From: Affinundibacterium baiyunense
GTDB taxonomy: Bacteria > Pseudomonadota > Gammaproteobacteria > Burkholderiales > Burkholderiaceae_D
DNA: 42,133 nucleotides
Reading direction: 5' to 3'
Assembly: GCF_018139645.1 (NCBI RefSeq)
Contig: NZ_JAGSPM010000017.1
Location: 1-42,133 of the forward strand
Part shown: one piece after another, positions 9,585 through 18,157 of the stretch
Numbering within the stretch: position 1 is the first letter of the stretch
How the letters are laid out: every line of letters starts with the position of its first letter
The notes under the pieces: model-generated
The model's input: the letters and a program-made list of their open reading frames with translations, nothing else
The model's database searches: none
What the model was told of the DNA's origin: nothing
Position numbers and translations under genes: made by a program

Positions 9585-10718
9585 ATGACATCCAAACACG
9601 ATCAAACAGCATCACCTCTTTCGCGTGCCAGTTTAGTGGCATACGCAGTATTGATCGTGTACGCGAGTTTGTATCCATTCTCTGATTGGCAATTCGAAAA
9701 TCTAGCCGCTTTCTCAGCACAGATTTCGCAGTGGCCACGTTATTGGTCGAAGTTTGATGCGATCGTCAATGTCATCGGCTATATCCCGTTTGGTGTGCTG
9801 CTAGTTTTTTCCATCTATCCCTTGATGAAATTACGTTGGTCGTTTCTGCTCGCTTGTGTTGCCGTTGCGAGCATGAGTTTGCTGATGGAGAGCATTCAGT
9901 ATTTTTTACCGAATCGCGTCACCTCGCTACTCGATCTGATTACCAATGCTGCCGGCGGAATTATTGGTGCTTTGTGCGGCGTATTATTGTTACCGTATAT
10001 CTTAGAAAGTGGTCGACTACAATCATTGCGCACGCTTTGGTTACAACGTGAGTCCTCACCCGAATTAGTGGTACTAGGTTTATGGCCATTGGCGCAAATT
10101 TTCCCGCAGGCGTTTTTATTTGGCCACGGACAAATTTTGCCAATTATTTCATTATGGTGCGAAGAATATTTAGATGTCAGCATTGATCTCAGTGCTTACC
10201 TCAGGCACGGTATCGAACTAAGCCCAGAAACCTATCTGCTTTCAGAAACCATCATTACCGCTTGCGCTTGTACGGGCGCGATCTTAATTTGCTTGTCTTT
10301 GCTAAATCGAAACGCACCAAAGTTCGCTTTGGCTTGCTTACTATTAATCGCAGGTTTAGCAGTGAAGGCCTTATCGAGCGCCTTAATGTTTCAACCTGAA
10401 AATGCCTTCTTATGGTTAGCACCGGGAGCCAAAGGAGGGATCTTAATCAGCACCATTATGTTGTATGGATTTTCTTTTGCCCCAAGCCACGCACAACGCC
10501 GACTGGCTGTGCTGTTATTGCTGATTAGCTTATTGATGGTGAATTTAATTCCTAGTAATCCTTACTTCCTCAATACTTTACAAACCATGGTGCAAGGAAA
10601 AATGTTGAATTTTTACGGTGCAGCGCAGTTTTTATCTGTGACTTGGCCATTTATTGCGATTTGGTATTTACTTAAACATCAAAAAGCGACTCAATCGGTT
10701 TTGCAGAAATCGGCCTAG
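9585..10718 (+). CDS. VanZ-family polytopic membrane protein
   Basis: The N-terminal 130 residues look like a VanZ domain: a first helix LVAYAVLIVYASLYPFSDW, then DAIVNVIGYIPFGVLLVF, then SLLMESIQYFLPNRVTSLLDLITNAAGGIIGA, with the family-typical E..Q and R..S..D..N residues. Roughly nine to ten membrane helices are present in all. VanZ itself confers low-level teicoplanin resistance in enterococci by an unknown mechanism; proteins in Gram-negative bacteria are mostly uncharacterised, so resistance should not be inferred. I prefer the ATG (MTSKHDQTAS) to the TTG 15 bases upstream. It follows the MCE operon by 73 bases and may be co-transcribed. At 377 residues it is longer than minimal VanZ domains. 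Confidence 0.78.
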   Translation: MTSKHDQTASPLSRASLVAYAVLIVYASLYPFSDWQFENLAAFSAQISQWPRYWSKFDAIVNVIGYIPFGVLLVFSIYPLMKLRWSFLLACVAVASMSLLMESIQYFLPNRVTSLLDLITNAAGGIIGALCGVLLLPYILESGRLQSLRTLWLQRESSPELVVLGLWPLAQIFPQAFLFGHGQILPIISLWCEEYLDVSIDLSAYLRHGIELSPETYLLSETIITACACTGAILICLSLLNRNAPKFALACLLLIAGLAVKALSSALMFQPENAFLWLAPGAKGGILISTIMLYGFSFAPSHAQRRLAVLLLLISLLMVNLIPSNPYFLNTLQTMVQGKMLNFYGAAQFLSVTWPFIAIWYLLKHQKATQSVLQKSA

Positions 10719-10746
10719 GTCTCAATTACAATTCACATTATTCATT

Positions 10747-11055
10747 TCAATTTCCGTTTGTTTTTCCGTTTGTTGCTGCTTCAATTTCACGCTTTTGTTT
10801 ATCGGCGGCGTTCTGCAAATCTTGCTCAAGTTGTTTAGCCTGTTCTAGTGCTTTGCGCTGTTCTTCAGCAATCTTAAAAGCAGGTTCGTCCACTGCGCTC
10901 GCAGAAGCAGCACTTGCGGTCGTCGCGGATGACTCTACCGCCGCCGACGAAGATTTCGCTGATTTGCCGCATCCACTGCACAACACGACGACAAATATCG
11001 ATAACAGAAGCCAGTTCAGCTTCCATTCAGATCCTCTAACACCGTTTGGAATCAT
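10747..11055 (-). CDS. Small putative lipoprotein with charged helical tail
   Basis: I do not recognise a named family. The chosen start gives MIPNGVRGSEWKLNWLLLSI, a basic N-terminus, a hydrophobic core and the lipobox LCSGC, so Cys at about residue 29 would be lipidated. After it come a Ser/Ala-rich linker (about residues 33-57) and a Glu/Lys/Gln-rich segment, EEQRKALEQAKQLEQDLQ, with coiled-coil character. An alternative upstream start adds 13 residues but spoils the signal peptide. The gene is convergent with the VanZ gene, with only 28 bases between them. It is probably an envelope-anchored small protein; no function can be assigned. Confidence 0.6.
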   Translation of the reverse strand: MIPNGVRGSEWKLNWLLLSIFVVVLCSGCGKSAKSSSAAVESSATTASAASASAVDEPAFKIAEEQRKALEQAKQLEQDLQNAADKQKREIEAATNGKTNGN

Positions 11056-11277
11056 CTTAGCAGACGAATTAATTTGACAATCTAGATTCAACATCTGCAG
11101 CTCTCCAATAAAGACTAATCATCGATAAAAATACTTCACTAAGCTGGCACCTGCCTCTCTAGTTAAGTACGGTAATCAACGCATTCGTGATTTCAATTCG
11201 ATGTATCATAGCGCCTTCTATTCTTCTATCGCGCGAAATTCGCCACTAAAGCCGAATTCGCCTACTTGAAAAAGCAC

Positions 11278-11595
11278 ATGTCTGACAATCTCTATTTTAA
11301 AAAACACGTATTCTTCTGCTTAAACGACCGTGATGATGGCCGTCAATGCTGTGCCAAAAATGGAGCACAAGCAGCGCAAGAACACGCCAAACGTCGCATC
11401 AAACAACTTGATATGAATGGCGAGGGCAAGATTCGTATTAATAAAGCTGGCTGCCTAGATCGTTGTGAACAAGGACCAGTGCTGGTGGTTTATCCACAAG
11501 GAACTTGGTACACCTATGTAGACCAAAGTGATATCGACGAAATTATCGATGTCGATTTGATTGGTGGTGGCGTAGTCGAACGTCTCAAAGTATAA
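11278..11595 (+). CDS. (2Fe-2S) thioredoxin-like ferredoxin domain protein
   Basis: This is a 105-residue protein of the thioredoxin-fold [2Fe-2S] ferredoxin type (Shethna-like / NuoE-like fold), a presumed cytoplasmic one-electron carrier. The four cluster cysteines are placed as expected: Cys in FFCLNDRD, Cys in GRQCCAKNG, and the pair GCLDRCEQGP. The downstream VVYPQGTWYTYVDQSDIDEII strand-loop-helix is typical of the family. The ATG giving MSDNLYFKKH was preferred to a TTG 12 bases upstream. The hydrolase gene begins 6 bases after its stop, so the two are probably one transcript; this pairing is common in betaproteobacteria, to my knowledge. Redox partners are unknown. Confidence 0.87.
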   Translation: MSDNLYFKKHVFFCLNDRDDGRQCCAKNGAQAAQEHAKRRIKQLDMNGEGKIRINKAGCLDRCEQGPVLVVYPQGTWYTYVDQSDIDEIIDVDLIGGGVVERLKV

Positions 11596-11601
11596 AGCGC
11601 G

Positions 11602-12234
11602 ATGAATATTCATACCGAACAATTTCTGATACCGGGTAATGCTGGGCAACTGCAATGCGCGGTAAATCATCCTGATCCTGAGTTATTTCCAAAGCCGACC
11701 GGCCTTGCGTTGGTAGCCCATCCGCATCCCTTATTTGGTGGCACCATGGAAAACAAGGTGGCGCAAACCTTGGCGCGTACATTTGTCTCCCTTGGTTACG
11801 TCACTGTGCGCATGAATTTCCGTGGTGTTGGTCAATCTGAAGGCGTACATGACGCAGGCATCGGTGAGACTGACGATATGGAAACGCTATTGGAACACAT
11901 GCGTCAACGTTACCCAGATTTGCCCTTGGTGTTAAGCGGATTCTCTTTCGGTACCTTTGTGCAATCACGTTTACATCAACGCTTAAGCGCCGCCGGTATT
12001 GCGGTACAAAGGCTGGTTTTAGTCGGTGCGGCTGCAGGTAAATGGGCGATGCCAGATATTCCTAGCGATACCATTTTGATTCATGGTGAGCTTGACGATA
12101 CGATTCCTTTACAAGCCGTGTTTGACTGGTTACGACCGCAAGATATTCCGGTGATTGTGATTCCTGGTGCGGATCACTTTTTTCATCGTCGGCTACCGCA
12201 CATAAAAAAAATTATTAGTGATTTGTGGACTTAA
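11602..12234 (+). CDS. Alpha/beta hydrolase (COG2945-like)
   Basis: The protein has an alpha/beta-hydrolase fold. The nucleophile elbow GFSFG places the catalytic Ser at 115, the acid is probably Asp in HGELDDTIPL and the base is His in GADHFFHRR, so the triad looks complete. The N-terminal LVAHPHPLFGGTMENKV and MNFRGVGQSEG segments are characteristic of the COG2945 dienelactone-hydrolase-like group. At 210 residues it has no signal peptide and should be cytoplasmic. It is coupled to the ferredoxin gene (6-base gap). The substrate is unknown; the overall match supports esterase or thioesterase chemistry only in general terms. Confidence 0.85.
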   Translation: MNIHTEQFLIPGNAGQLQCAVNHPDPELFPKPTGLALVAHPHPLFGGTMENKVAQTLARTFVSLGYVTVRMNFRGVGQSEGVHDAGIGETDDMETLLEHMRQRYPDLPLVLSGFSFGTFVQSRLHQRLSAAGIAVQRLVLVGAAAGKWAMPDIPSDTILIHGELDDTIPLQAVFDWLRPQDIPVIVIPGADHFFHRRLPHIKKIISDLWT

Positions 12235-12313
12235 GTTCACGGGTCTTTTCACGGTTTTTAATTCGCAATTTTCCAACCTCAATTTTTCTTTTTTTTACCT
12301 TGTTTGATTTCCA

Positions 12314-13483
12314 ATGAAAAAAACTTTGTCTTCTTTACTTTCATCACTAGCTTTTTTAGCCGTGACGCTCAGCAGCATATCTGTGGCTCAAGCTCAAACG
12401 CTACCAAAGCCCTTGGTTGATGCTAAATCTTGGGTGCTGTTGGATGCAACCAGCAATCAAGTGATCAATTCTGATAATGCCACTCTGCAAATTGAACCCG
12501 CGTCGCTGACCAAGATCATGACTGCGTATTTGGTATTTAACGCGCTTAAAGAAAAGCGCTTAGATATTAATCAACAGATCACTGTATCGACACGTGCGTG
12601 GAAAGTCGATGCAAGCAGTTCGAAAATGTTTATTGATCCGGCAACACCTGTCAGCATCAATGACTTGTTGTTTGGCTTGATTGTGCAATCAGGGAATGAT
12701 GCTTCGGTTGCCTTAGCTGAAGCCGTTGCTGGTAGTGAGGAAGCATTTGTCGCCCAGATGAATCGTGAAGCTGCCCGTCTTGGGATGAAAGCTACGCGTT
12801 ATGCCAATTCACATGGTTTGCCTAGCCCAGATAATTTTTCAACGGCATATGATTTAGCGATCTTGGCATCACGTTTAATCGCTGATCATCCTGAATACTA
12901 CAAAACATATTATTCAACCAAGAGCTACACCTATAACAAAATTACCCAAGCAAATCGCAACCGTTTACTGTGGTTAGACCCAACAGTGGATGGTATGAAA
13001 ACTGGTCATACTGAAGCCGCGGGTTATTGCTTAATCTCATCAGCAAATCGTCCAAACGGAAACGGCCAACGTCGCTTAATTTCTATCGTAACGGGAACGA
13101 AGAGCGATCAAATTCGCGCACAAGAAAGTTTAAAACTATTGAACTGGGGCTACCTCAACTTTGACACCGTCAAACTCTACGATAAAGCGCAAGCAATTGA
13201 AACGCTAGACGTATGGAAAGGCAGTCAAGGTAAAATCAAAGTCGGTTTTAGACAAGACCTTTACGTTACCTTACCAAAAGGTAGTGCCGCGCGATTAAAA
13301 CCCGCACTTGAGCGCAAAGATCCACTAGTGGCGCCAATCACTGCCAACAGCAGAATCGGTACAATGAAGATGATGTTGGATGGAAAAGCAGTTGCTGAGT
13401 TTCCGGTGTTAGCCTTAGAAGACGTTCCGCAAGCCAGCATTTTTGGTCGTGCTTGGGATTCGATCCGTCTCTTATTCAAATAA
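12314..13483 (+). CDS. D-alanyl-D-alanine carboxypeptidase (PBP5/6 type)
   Basis: This low-molecular-mass penicillin-binding protein trims the terminal D-Ala from peptidoglycan pentapeptides in the periplasm. A signal peptide ends near AQA at residues 25-27. The active-site motifs are all present: SLTK with nucleophile Ser64 and Lys67, SGN at 126-128 and KTG at 229-231. The C-terminal PBP5-type beta domain follows, and the last residues, FGRAWDSIRLLFK, form an amphipathic helix of the kind that anchors PBP5/6 to the inner membrane. The length of 389 is close to E. coli DacA and DacC (about 400). It would be called dacA or dacC; I cannot decide which. A strong terminator follows 16 bases downstream. 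Confidence 0.95.
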   Translation: MKKTLSSLLSSLAFLAVTLSSISVAQAQTLPKPLVDAKSWVLLDATSNQVINSDNATLQIEPASLTKIMTAYLVFNALKEKRLDINQQITVSTRAWKVDASSSKMFIDPATPVSINDLLFGLIVQSGNDASVALAEAVAGSEEAFVAQMNREAARLGMKATRYANSHGLPSPDNFSTAYDLAILASRLIADHPEYYKTYYSTKSYTYNKITQANRNRLLWLDPTVDGMKTGHTEAAGYCLISSANRPNGNGQRRLISIVTGTKSDQIRAQESLKLLNWGYLNFDTVKLYDKAQAIETLDVWKGSQGKIKVGFRQDLYVTLPKGSAARLKPALERKDPLVAPITANSRIGTMKMMLDGKAVAEFPVLALEDVPQASIFGRAWDSIRLLFK

Positions 13484-13499
13484 TTCAAAAGAGAAAATC

Positions 13500-13547
13500 A
13501 AAGCCCGCGATGACACAACATAACAGTCAGTCATCGCGGGCTTTTTT
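13500..13547 (+). terminator. Rho-independent terminator after the carboxypeptidase gene
   Basis: The arms AAGCCCGCGATGAC and GTCATCGCGGGCTT form a perfect GC-rich stem of about 14 pairs with a loop of about 15 bases, followed by TTTTTT. It lies between convergent genes, and the A-rich left flank could let it stop leftward transcription too. Confidence 0.93.
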
Positions 13548-13562
13548 ATGCTTACATCATCG

Positions 13563-13811
13563 TTACTTTGAAGCAGTCTCTTGATCTAAAACCGACTTCG
13601 CCAACTTCGGCATAAATGCCACAATCCCAAGCCATGAAATAAACTGCAAACCCGTACGCAGCGCCGCAAAGCACAATGCAAATACCAACATCTGCGCCAA
13701 GGTTTCCAAGCCACCAATTCCTGCCGCACTTACCAATAAATACGCCGCATAACCGGAGATAAATGTGATGGGAAACATAAACCACCATTGTCTTTGCAAA
13801 TTCTTAGGCAT
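13563..13811 (-). CDS. Small hypothetical membrane protein
   Basis: This 82-residue protein has about two to three hydrophobic segments: FMFPITFISGYAAYLLVSAAGI near residues 11-32, LAQMLVFALCFAALRTGLQFI near 38-58 and possibly WLGIVAF. The N-terminus MPKNLQRQWW is basic and the C-terminus LAKSVLDQETASK is charged. A good ribosome-binding site GAGGA lies upstream of the ATG. It is convergent with the carboxypeptidase gene across the terminator and 89 bases downstream of the GDYXXLXY gene, in the same direction as that operon. I recognise no family and infer only an inner-membrane location. Confidence 0.65.
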   Translation of the reverse strand: MPKNLQRQWWFMFPITFISGYAAYLLVSAAGIGGLETLAQMLVFALCFAALRTGLQFISWLGIVAFMPKLAKSVLDQETASK

Positions 13812-13900
13812 AAATTTTCCTCAAATAAAATTTACGCCATCATACAAGAATTTGCGCTTGCGTTTCGCAATCCTTTTTTCAGCTTGAATTGTCGATTTCT

Positions 13901-14458
13901 TTATTCGTCCGCTTGCTTTTTCAACAGCGTGTAATCAGCCGCATGCATGGAATGCAATAACATATCGCCGTTCGCTGAGACACGAAATCCTCCATAACGC
14001 GCCTTTTCGTAAAGCTGCGCTTGCCCCTCTTCAAAGAAAAACGCATTGGTGGCAAATTTCACTTGATCATTCCGAATCCGATAGCGCATCAAGACCTCAT
14101 TCGCTGCCAATATTTCTTGTGGCTTCGCGATGCGTTGAAAACGCCCTACTTGGTGTTGATCTAATCGCACCACAATCGCACCATCCGACGCCATCGCACT
14201 CAGGTTTTCATGATTGTTCGCCCGCCTCCACGTCGAATTGGGAAAAGCTTGGTTTGCTACTTCAAAACGTAATGCCATGTAATCGCCTTGCATCAAGGAG
14301 CGTGGATCCACCGGTGCTAATTCGAGCAAAACAAAACGACCATGCTGAAGTAATTGTTCACGTTGATAGATCGATACATTCACTGCAATCAAAACCAAGA
14401 TACCGGCCAACACTGCCAACCACACTCTGGCTTTGCTTCTGAGCTTAAATTGAATCAT
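13901..14458 (-). CDS. GDYXXLXY-domain protein
   Basis: The family is named for a motif seen here as GDYMALRF near residues 54-61 (the consensus is GDYxxLxY, so the last position is Phe). One N-terminal membrane helix (about residues 10-29, VWLAVLAGILVLIAVNVSIY) anchors an otherwise soluble, probably periplasmic, domain. The 185-residue length is typical. It is the third gene of a trio with the DUF4401 and DUF2157 proteins; its ATG overlaps the DUF4401 gene by 14 bases and has an AAGGAG ribosome-binding site inside it, so translation is probably coupled. The biochemical function of this module is not known to me. Confidence 0.85.
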   Translation of the reverse strand: MIQFKLRSKARVWLAVLAGILVLIAVNVSIYQREQLLQHGRFVLLELAPVDPRSLMQGDYMALRFEVANQAFPNSTWRRANNHENLSAMASDGAIVVRLDQHQVGRFQRIAKPQEILAANEVLMRYRIRNDQVKFATNAFFFEEGQAQLYEKARYGGFRVSANGDMLLHSMHAADYTLLKKQADE

Positions 14459-15563
14459 GTGCAGACTCCTTCTGATTATGCGTATCCGCCAAACTGGATT
14501 CTGGAAAAAGGCGACACAATAACAAGCGCGCTGCCAACAGCAATAAGCCTAGGCTGAACAACACGATCGATTTATAGAGCAAGCTATGCTGCAGTTGATA
14601 GTAATAATACGAGACAAAACTCAGCAAACCGAGCAGACCTGTTCCAAGCAAAACGCGATCAGAAAAACTATACGCAATTAAAATCAATAACAGCGCACTA
14701 CTTAATCCTGGTGCGACATACGAGAATCCACTAAACAACAAGGCAGCCGACAATCCCAGTATCGCAGGCAAAGAACTCAACGCGAACTGTAGCCGTCGCA
14801 GCACCAACACAGTCGAAATAATGAGCGCCAGATTGGCGAGCGTGGTACCGACGCGCCAGCCATGCAATAGCCACCATCCATGATTAGCATCAAACAAAAT
14901 TCGTGTGACAAACCGCCCTCCTTCAGTACACAACAAAGCAAAGGCTAAAGCATAGGCGACTGGGCGTAATAATTCAGATCGACGCAATAGCAAGGGCGAC
15001 CACCACAAGCCGCAAACAGCCAATGCCACCAAGCCATGCATGAGACCGAAGATTGCGGATTGTTGGAAAAAGAAATAAGCCGCGAACACTGCACCCAAAC
15101 TTGTTAAGAAACGATGAATCCAGTTCGAAACATAAACAGTTAAAACGACTTCAAACAGCAATATCACCAGATAAACTTCGGCACCGTCGTTACGAAACAA
15201 TTGAAACAAGCCAAATACAAAAAATCCTTGTCCAGCAAGACTCACAGCCAGCGCAAACTGCAACAAGAAATCTGTATTTTTCGGTACGCGAAATAAGGTG
15301 TAAGCAAGCGTACATAGGCCAGCACCGATACAAACAGTCACGATCCCGTGATCACTAGCGAGTCCCATAAAAACGCCGACAAAGCCCATCAAAAACAATG
15401 CGCCAAGCCAACCAGAGAAACCAAGCATGACGCGAATATACCAAGGCTGTGTAAGACTCTGTGTCTTATCAATTACAGGCATTTCGCCCTCGACCAATTT
15501 CGCTTGCAGTAAACGCTGCCAGACTGTTGCGGACGTCATAGAGGCGGGTTGTGGGGTATTCAT
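14445..15563 (-). CDS. DUF4401-like polytopic membrane protein
   Basis: This 372-residue inner-membrane protein has about ten hydrophobic helices and a short hydrophilic N-terminus (MNTPQPASMTSATVWQRL). DUF4401 proteins are encoded between DUF2157 and GDYXXLXY genes, and this gene fits in order, size and topology. The ATG was chosen because it overlaps the upstream stop as ATGA and has AAGGAGATG just upstream; a GTG 33 bases earlier lies wholly inside the DUF2157 gene. The role is unknown. The name rests on operon position and topology more than on a diagnostic motif. Confidence 0.8.
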   Translation of the reverse strand: MNTPQPASMTSATVWQRLLQAKLVEGEMPVIDKTQSLTQPWYIRVMLGFSGWLGALFLMGFVGVFMGLASDHGIVTVCIGAGLCTLAYTLFRVPKNTDFLLQFALAVSLAGQGFFVFGLFQLFRNDGAEVYLVILLFEVVLTVYVSNWIHRFLTSLGAVFAAYFFFQQSAIFGLMHGLVALAVCGLWWSPLLLRRSELLRPVAYALAFALLCTEGGRFVTRILFDANHGWWLLHGWRVGTTLANLALIISTVLVLRRLQFALSSLPAILGLSAALLFSGFSYVAPGLSSALLLILIAYSFSDRVLLGTGLLGLLSFVSYYYYQLQHSLLYKSIVLFSLGLLLLAARLLLCRLFPESSLADTHNQKESAHDSI

Positions 15564-16552
15564 GCTTGCATCTCCTTCATCACCTTCTTTAACCACATAC
15601 CGCCCAAAGCAGATGAACCGATGATCATCAAACTCACCATTAAAAAGCCTACCGACTCCATGTGATTGACGACTAATCGCGTCAAGAACGCATTAGTCGT
15701 AATAATTAAGCTCAAAACCCAACCTGCTAGCACAAACAAGTCTTTCACTTTTCTGCGATAGACCCACATAGTTAGCCAAGCCCAAACTGCATAAGTCGCT
15801 GTTGCTAGAACATTCGATAAATTCGCCAGTAAAAGGTAGCCATCGTCGTGACTAAAAATCGCGTCTAACATCAACATCGTTACTAACACGCCAACTGCGG
15901 TCGCCAACACTCTAGCCGACCAACGTTCCTGCAAATGCAAAACGCCTCGCCAACGCAGCAACTCCCAAGCTATCAAGGCGACTGCGTTGAGTATGAATAA
16001 TGTCCATAACTGACTGCTTGAACTAAATAGCAGGCCAAAAAAGCCGCCAAAAGTTTGAAAATACAGAAGTACACTCAAATTCACCAGACCTAGCCAAAAC
16101 AAATGCAGCGCACTTAATCGCGCTAACAGCACCCATACCAAAGACGCGATCGCCCACGCACGGAACAATTCATAGGTATCAGCGCCAGTTTGATAAGTCT
16201 GTCCGACTAATGCCAGCAATCCGCCAGTGAACAGACTAGCGATGAATAAACTCGCTTTGCCAGCCGTACTCTCCAAGCCCAGTTTCCAACACGCCAACAT
16301 GGCGCCAAGCACAGCCACTTCGGCTAAAGCGAATTTCGCAAATCGCCCCATCGATTGCCAGTTATAAGCTAAAAAGAAAATCAACGATGCTCCCAATGCA
16401 ATCACCCCGCACCATAGCAACATCTGTTCAATAAATCGATGCCATTGGCTAGTTTTGGGATGTATTCCAGCTAATTCAAGTGCTCGAAATTCACTGCCAT
16501 GCTTTACTCGGCCTTGCGCGATCCATTCAAATATCTGCGTTGGCTGTTCCAT
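15560..16552 (-). CDS. DUF2157-domain membrane protein
   Basis: The first gene of the three-gene membrane operon encodes 330 residues. The soluble N-terminal segment (about residues 1-45, EQPTQIFEWIAQGRV...) ends in the typical DUF2157 junction, HRFIEQMLLWCGVIALGASLIFFLAYNW near residues 38-66, followed by about eight more membrane helices. The RFAKFALAEVAVLGAMLACW segment also fits the family. A strong GAGGGAGG ribosome-binding site precedes the ATG. The three genes overlap head-to-tail (4 and 14 bases), so their products probably work as one membrane complex; that is inference. No biochemical function is established to my knowledge. Confidence 0.85.
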   Translation of the reverse strand: MEQPTQIFEWIAQGRVKHGSEFRALELAGIHPKTSQWHRFIEQMLLWCGVIALGASLIFFLAYNWQSMGRFAKFALAEVAVLGAMLACWKLGLESTAGKASLFIASLFTGGLLALVGQTYQTGADTYELFRAWAIASLVWVLLARLSALHLFWLGLVNLSVLLYFQTFGGFFGLLFSSSSQLWTLFILNAVALIAWELLRWRGVLHLQERWSARVLATAVGVLVTMLMLDAIFSHDDGYLLLANLSNVLATATYAVWAWLTMWVYRRKVKDLFVLAGWVLSLIITTNAFLTRLVVNHMESVGFLMVSLMIIGSSALGGMWLKKVMKEMQA

Positions 16553-16901
16553 CCCGCCTCCCTCTCACAAAAAACAATGCAACAATAGTAACATCCTAAG
16601 CATCGTACTAGTCGAGCAGAAACGACAAAGTGGCAAGTTTTGCCGCCCAAAGGTGCGCAAGCCGCAACTAAACTAGTGGTGCTATTCACATTCAAAGTCA
16701 TAAGTCTTTTACATCTCACATGCGAAACAAGGCTTGCAGTCTAGAGGATAGGGGTTCAAACTATTGCTTTTGGCGGAAAAGTCCCCATTTAGGCACGAGA
16801 AACGGGTAGAAGTCATCAACTTAAATCCTCTTAAATTTAGCGTTTCTTAGAGAACTACCTACAAATCCTCCACTCAGCTTGCCTTTTAAAGAAGTTTTAT
16901 C
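16553..16901. other. Gene-free gap between divergent DUF2157 and ybeD-like genes
   Basis: This 349-base gap separates two divergent transcripts, so promoters for both are expected. I see no convincing sigma-70 promoter, RNA gene, terminator or repeat. Short open frames overlapping it lack ribosome-binding sites and recognisable protein sequence. Confidence 0.4.
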
Positions 16902-17177
16902 ATGCGCGAAATCAAACCTGAAGACAGCCTTATCGAATATCCTTGTGACTTCCCGATCAAAGTCATGGGCGTCATGCAAGAATCATTTGCTCAAACCATC
17001 GTTGAGGTAGTGATGATTCACGATCCGACTTTTCATGCAGGAAAATTAGAGATGCGCCCTTCGAGCAAAGGCAATTACTTAGCGTTGACAGTCACCGTGC
17101 GTGCCATTCATCGCGAACAACTCGATAATCTGTATCGCGCTTTGTCGTCGCATCCTATGGTTAAAATGGTTCTATAA
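16902..17177 (+). CDS. ybeD: YbeD/DUF493 family ACT-like protein
   Basis: YbeD-family proteins are about 90 residues with a ferredoxin-like ACT-type fold. The match is seen in YPCDFPIKVMGVMQESFAQTI near residues 12-32, the central MRPSSKGNYLALTVTVRA, and the C-terminal LDNLYRALSSHPMVKMVL, which is the classic ending of the family. The gene often sits just upstream of lipB in proteobacteria, as here, with one small gene between them. The exact role is not established; a regulatory link to lipoylation has been suggested only from position. The length of 91 is normal. Confidence 0.9.
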   Translation: MREIKPEDSLIEYPCDFPIKVMGVMQESFAQTIVEVVMIHDPTFHAGKLEMRPSSKGNYLALTVTVRAIHREQLDNLYRALSSHPMVKMVL

Positions 17178-17257
17178 GCACTGAATTAATCGCTCACCAG
17201 TTTCTCTTTCGAACACCGCGCAGGGACAATTCGCTCCCCTGCGATCCTAAATTCACT

Positions 17258-17485
17258 ATGCCAGATTTAAAATCCATCGTCGACAAACAACAAGCAGGCG
17301 CACGCTTTGTCATTTCTGCGCCCATGCTTGGCTTAGATCTGGTCGCATTTGATCGCCTAGCACGAACTTGGATCGCTAATGGTGGCCCCGGCTTTGTATT
17401 GGATGGCATACCGTTTCGCAAAGTGATCAATGGTCAATTCTTCATACAACGTGTCACCGTCAAACGTGTGTTGGAGCATACATGA
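17258..17485 (+). CDS. 75-residue orphan protein coupled to lipB
   Basis: I do not recognise the family. The reading frame runs [20 protein letters not shown] and ends ...[10 protein letters not shown]; its stop overlaps the lipB start as ATGA, a strong sign of translational coupling and hence of a real gene. It has no signal peptide or membrane helix. Segments such as [21 protein letters not shown] and [16 protein letters not shown] suggest a small alpha/beta domain. In many Burkholderiales this slot between ybeD and lipB is, from memory, near a D-amino acid aminotransferase gene, which is not present here. The gene could be a small partner of the lipoylation genes, but nothing in the sequence proves it. 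Confidence 0.65.
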   Translation: MPDLKSIVDKQQAGARFVISAPMLGLDLVAFDRLARTWIANGGPGFVLDGIPFRKVINGQFFIQRVTVKRVLEHT

Positions 17486-18138
17486 CAGCCGACACACAAG
17501 CCATCTTGATTCGCCATCGCGGGCAAGAGAATTACCAAGACAGCTTTGCTGCCATGCGTGCATTCACGGATGCCCGCACCGCAGAAACGCCAGATGAATT
17601 ATGGATTGTTGAACACCCTCCTGTTTTCACCTTAGGTTTGGGTGCGGATCAATCCCATGTGCTTGCGCCGCATGACATTCCCGTGATTCAAACAGATCGT
17701 GGCGGTGAGGTGACTTTTCATGGGCCCGGCCAAGTGGTGATTTATCTCTTGATCGATCTCAAGCGACGCCACACAAAAGGTCGTTTATTTGCTCGCGAAT
17801 TTGTACACCAGATTGAACAGGCGGTAATCGATACCTTGGAAGCGTATAATATCGCCGGTGAACGGATTGCTGGCGCGCCTGGAATTTACCTCAAAGAAGG
17901 ACAATGGCAAGGAGCCAAAATTGCCGCGCTAGGCTTAAAAGTGCGTGCCAATGGTTGTACTTATCATGGTGTTTCTTTAAATGTCGCGATGGATCTACAG
18001 CCATTTTCTTGGATTAATCCTTGTGGCTATGCAGGTCTTGCTACTGTCGATATGCAAACCCTGCAAGTACAAGCACCGCTTGCGCAAGTACAAACAGCTT
18101 TAGCAACACGCTTACAATATTTATTGACCGCCGCTTAA
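17482..18138 (+). CDS. lipB: Octanoyl-[acyl-carrier-protein]:protein octanoyltransferase
   Basis: LipB moves octanoyl groups from ACP to the lipoyl domains of 2-oxoacid dehydrogenases and the glycine cleavage H protein; LipA then inserts sulfur. Diagnostic motifs are present: [17 protein letters not shown], the [14 protein letters not shown] block, the catalytic lysine in [11 protein letters not shown], and the catalytic cysteine in NPCGYAGL (acyl-thioester intermediate). The 218-residue length is typical. The start MTADTQ overlaps the preceding small gene by 4 bases. It lies 19 bases upstream of lipA, so the two are almost certainly co-transcribed. Confidence 0.96.
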   Translation: MTADTQAILIRHRGQENYQDSFAAMRAFTDARTAETPDELWIVEHPPVFTLGLGADQSHVLAPHDIPVIQTDRGGEVTFHGPGQVVIYLLIDLKRRHTKGRLFAREFVHQIEQAVIDTLEAYNIAGERIAGAPGIYLKEGQWQGAKIAALGLKVRANGCTYHGVSLNVAMDLQPFSWINPCGYAGLATVDMQTLQVQAPLAQVQTALATRLQYLLTAA

Positions 18139-18157
18139 TTGGGCTTTGAACTCAGCT

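Noticed and set aside
9585..10718. Glycopeptide resistance function for the VanZ-family protein
   Set aside because: No van resistance genes accompany it, and VanZ-domain proteins are common in Gram-negative bacteria without a resistance role.
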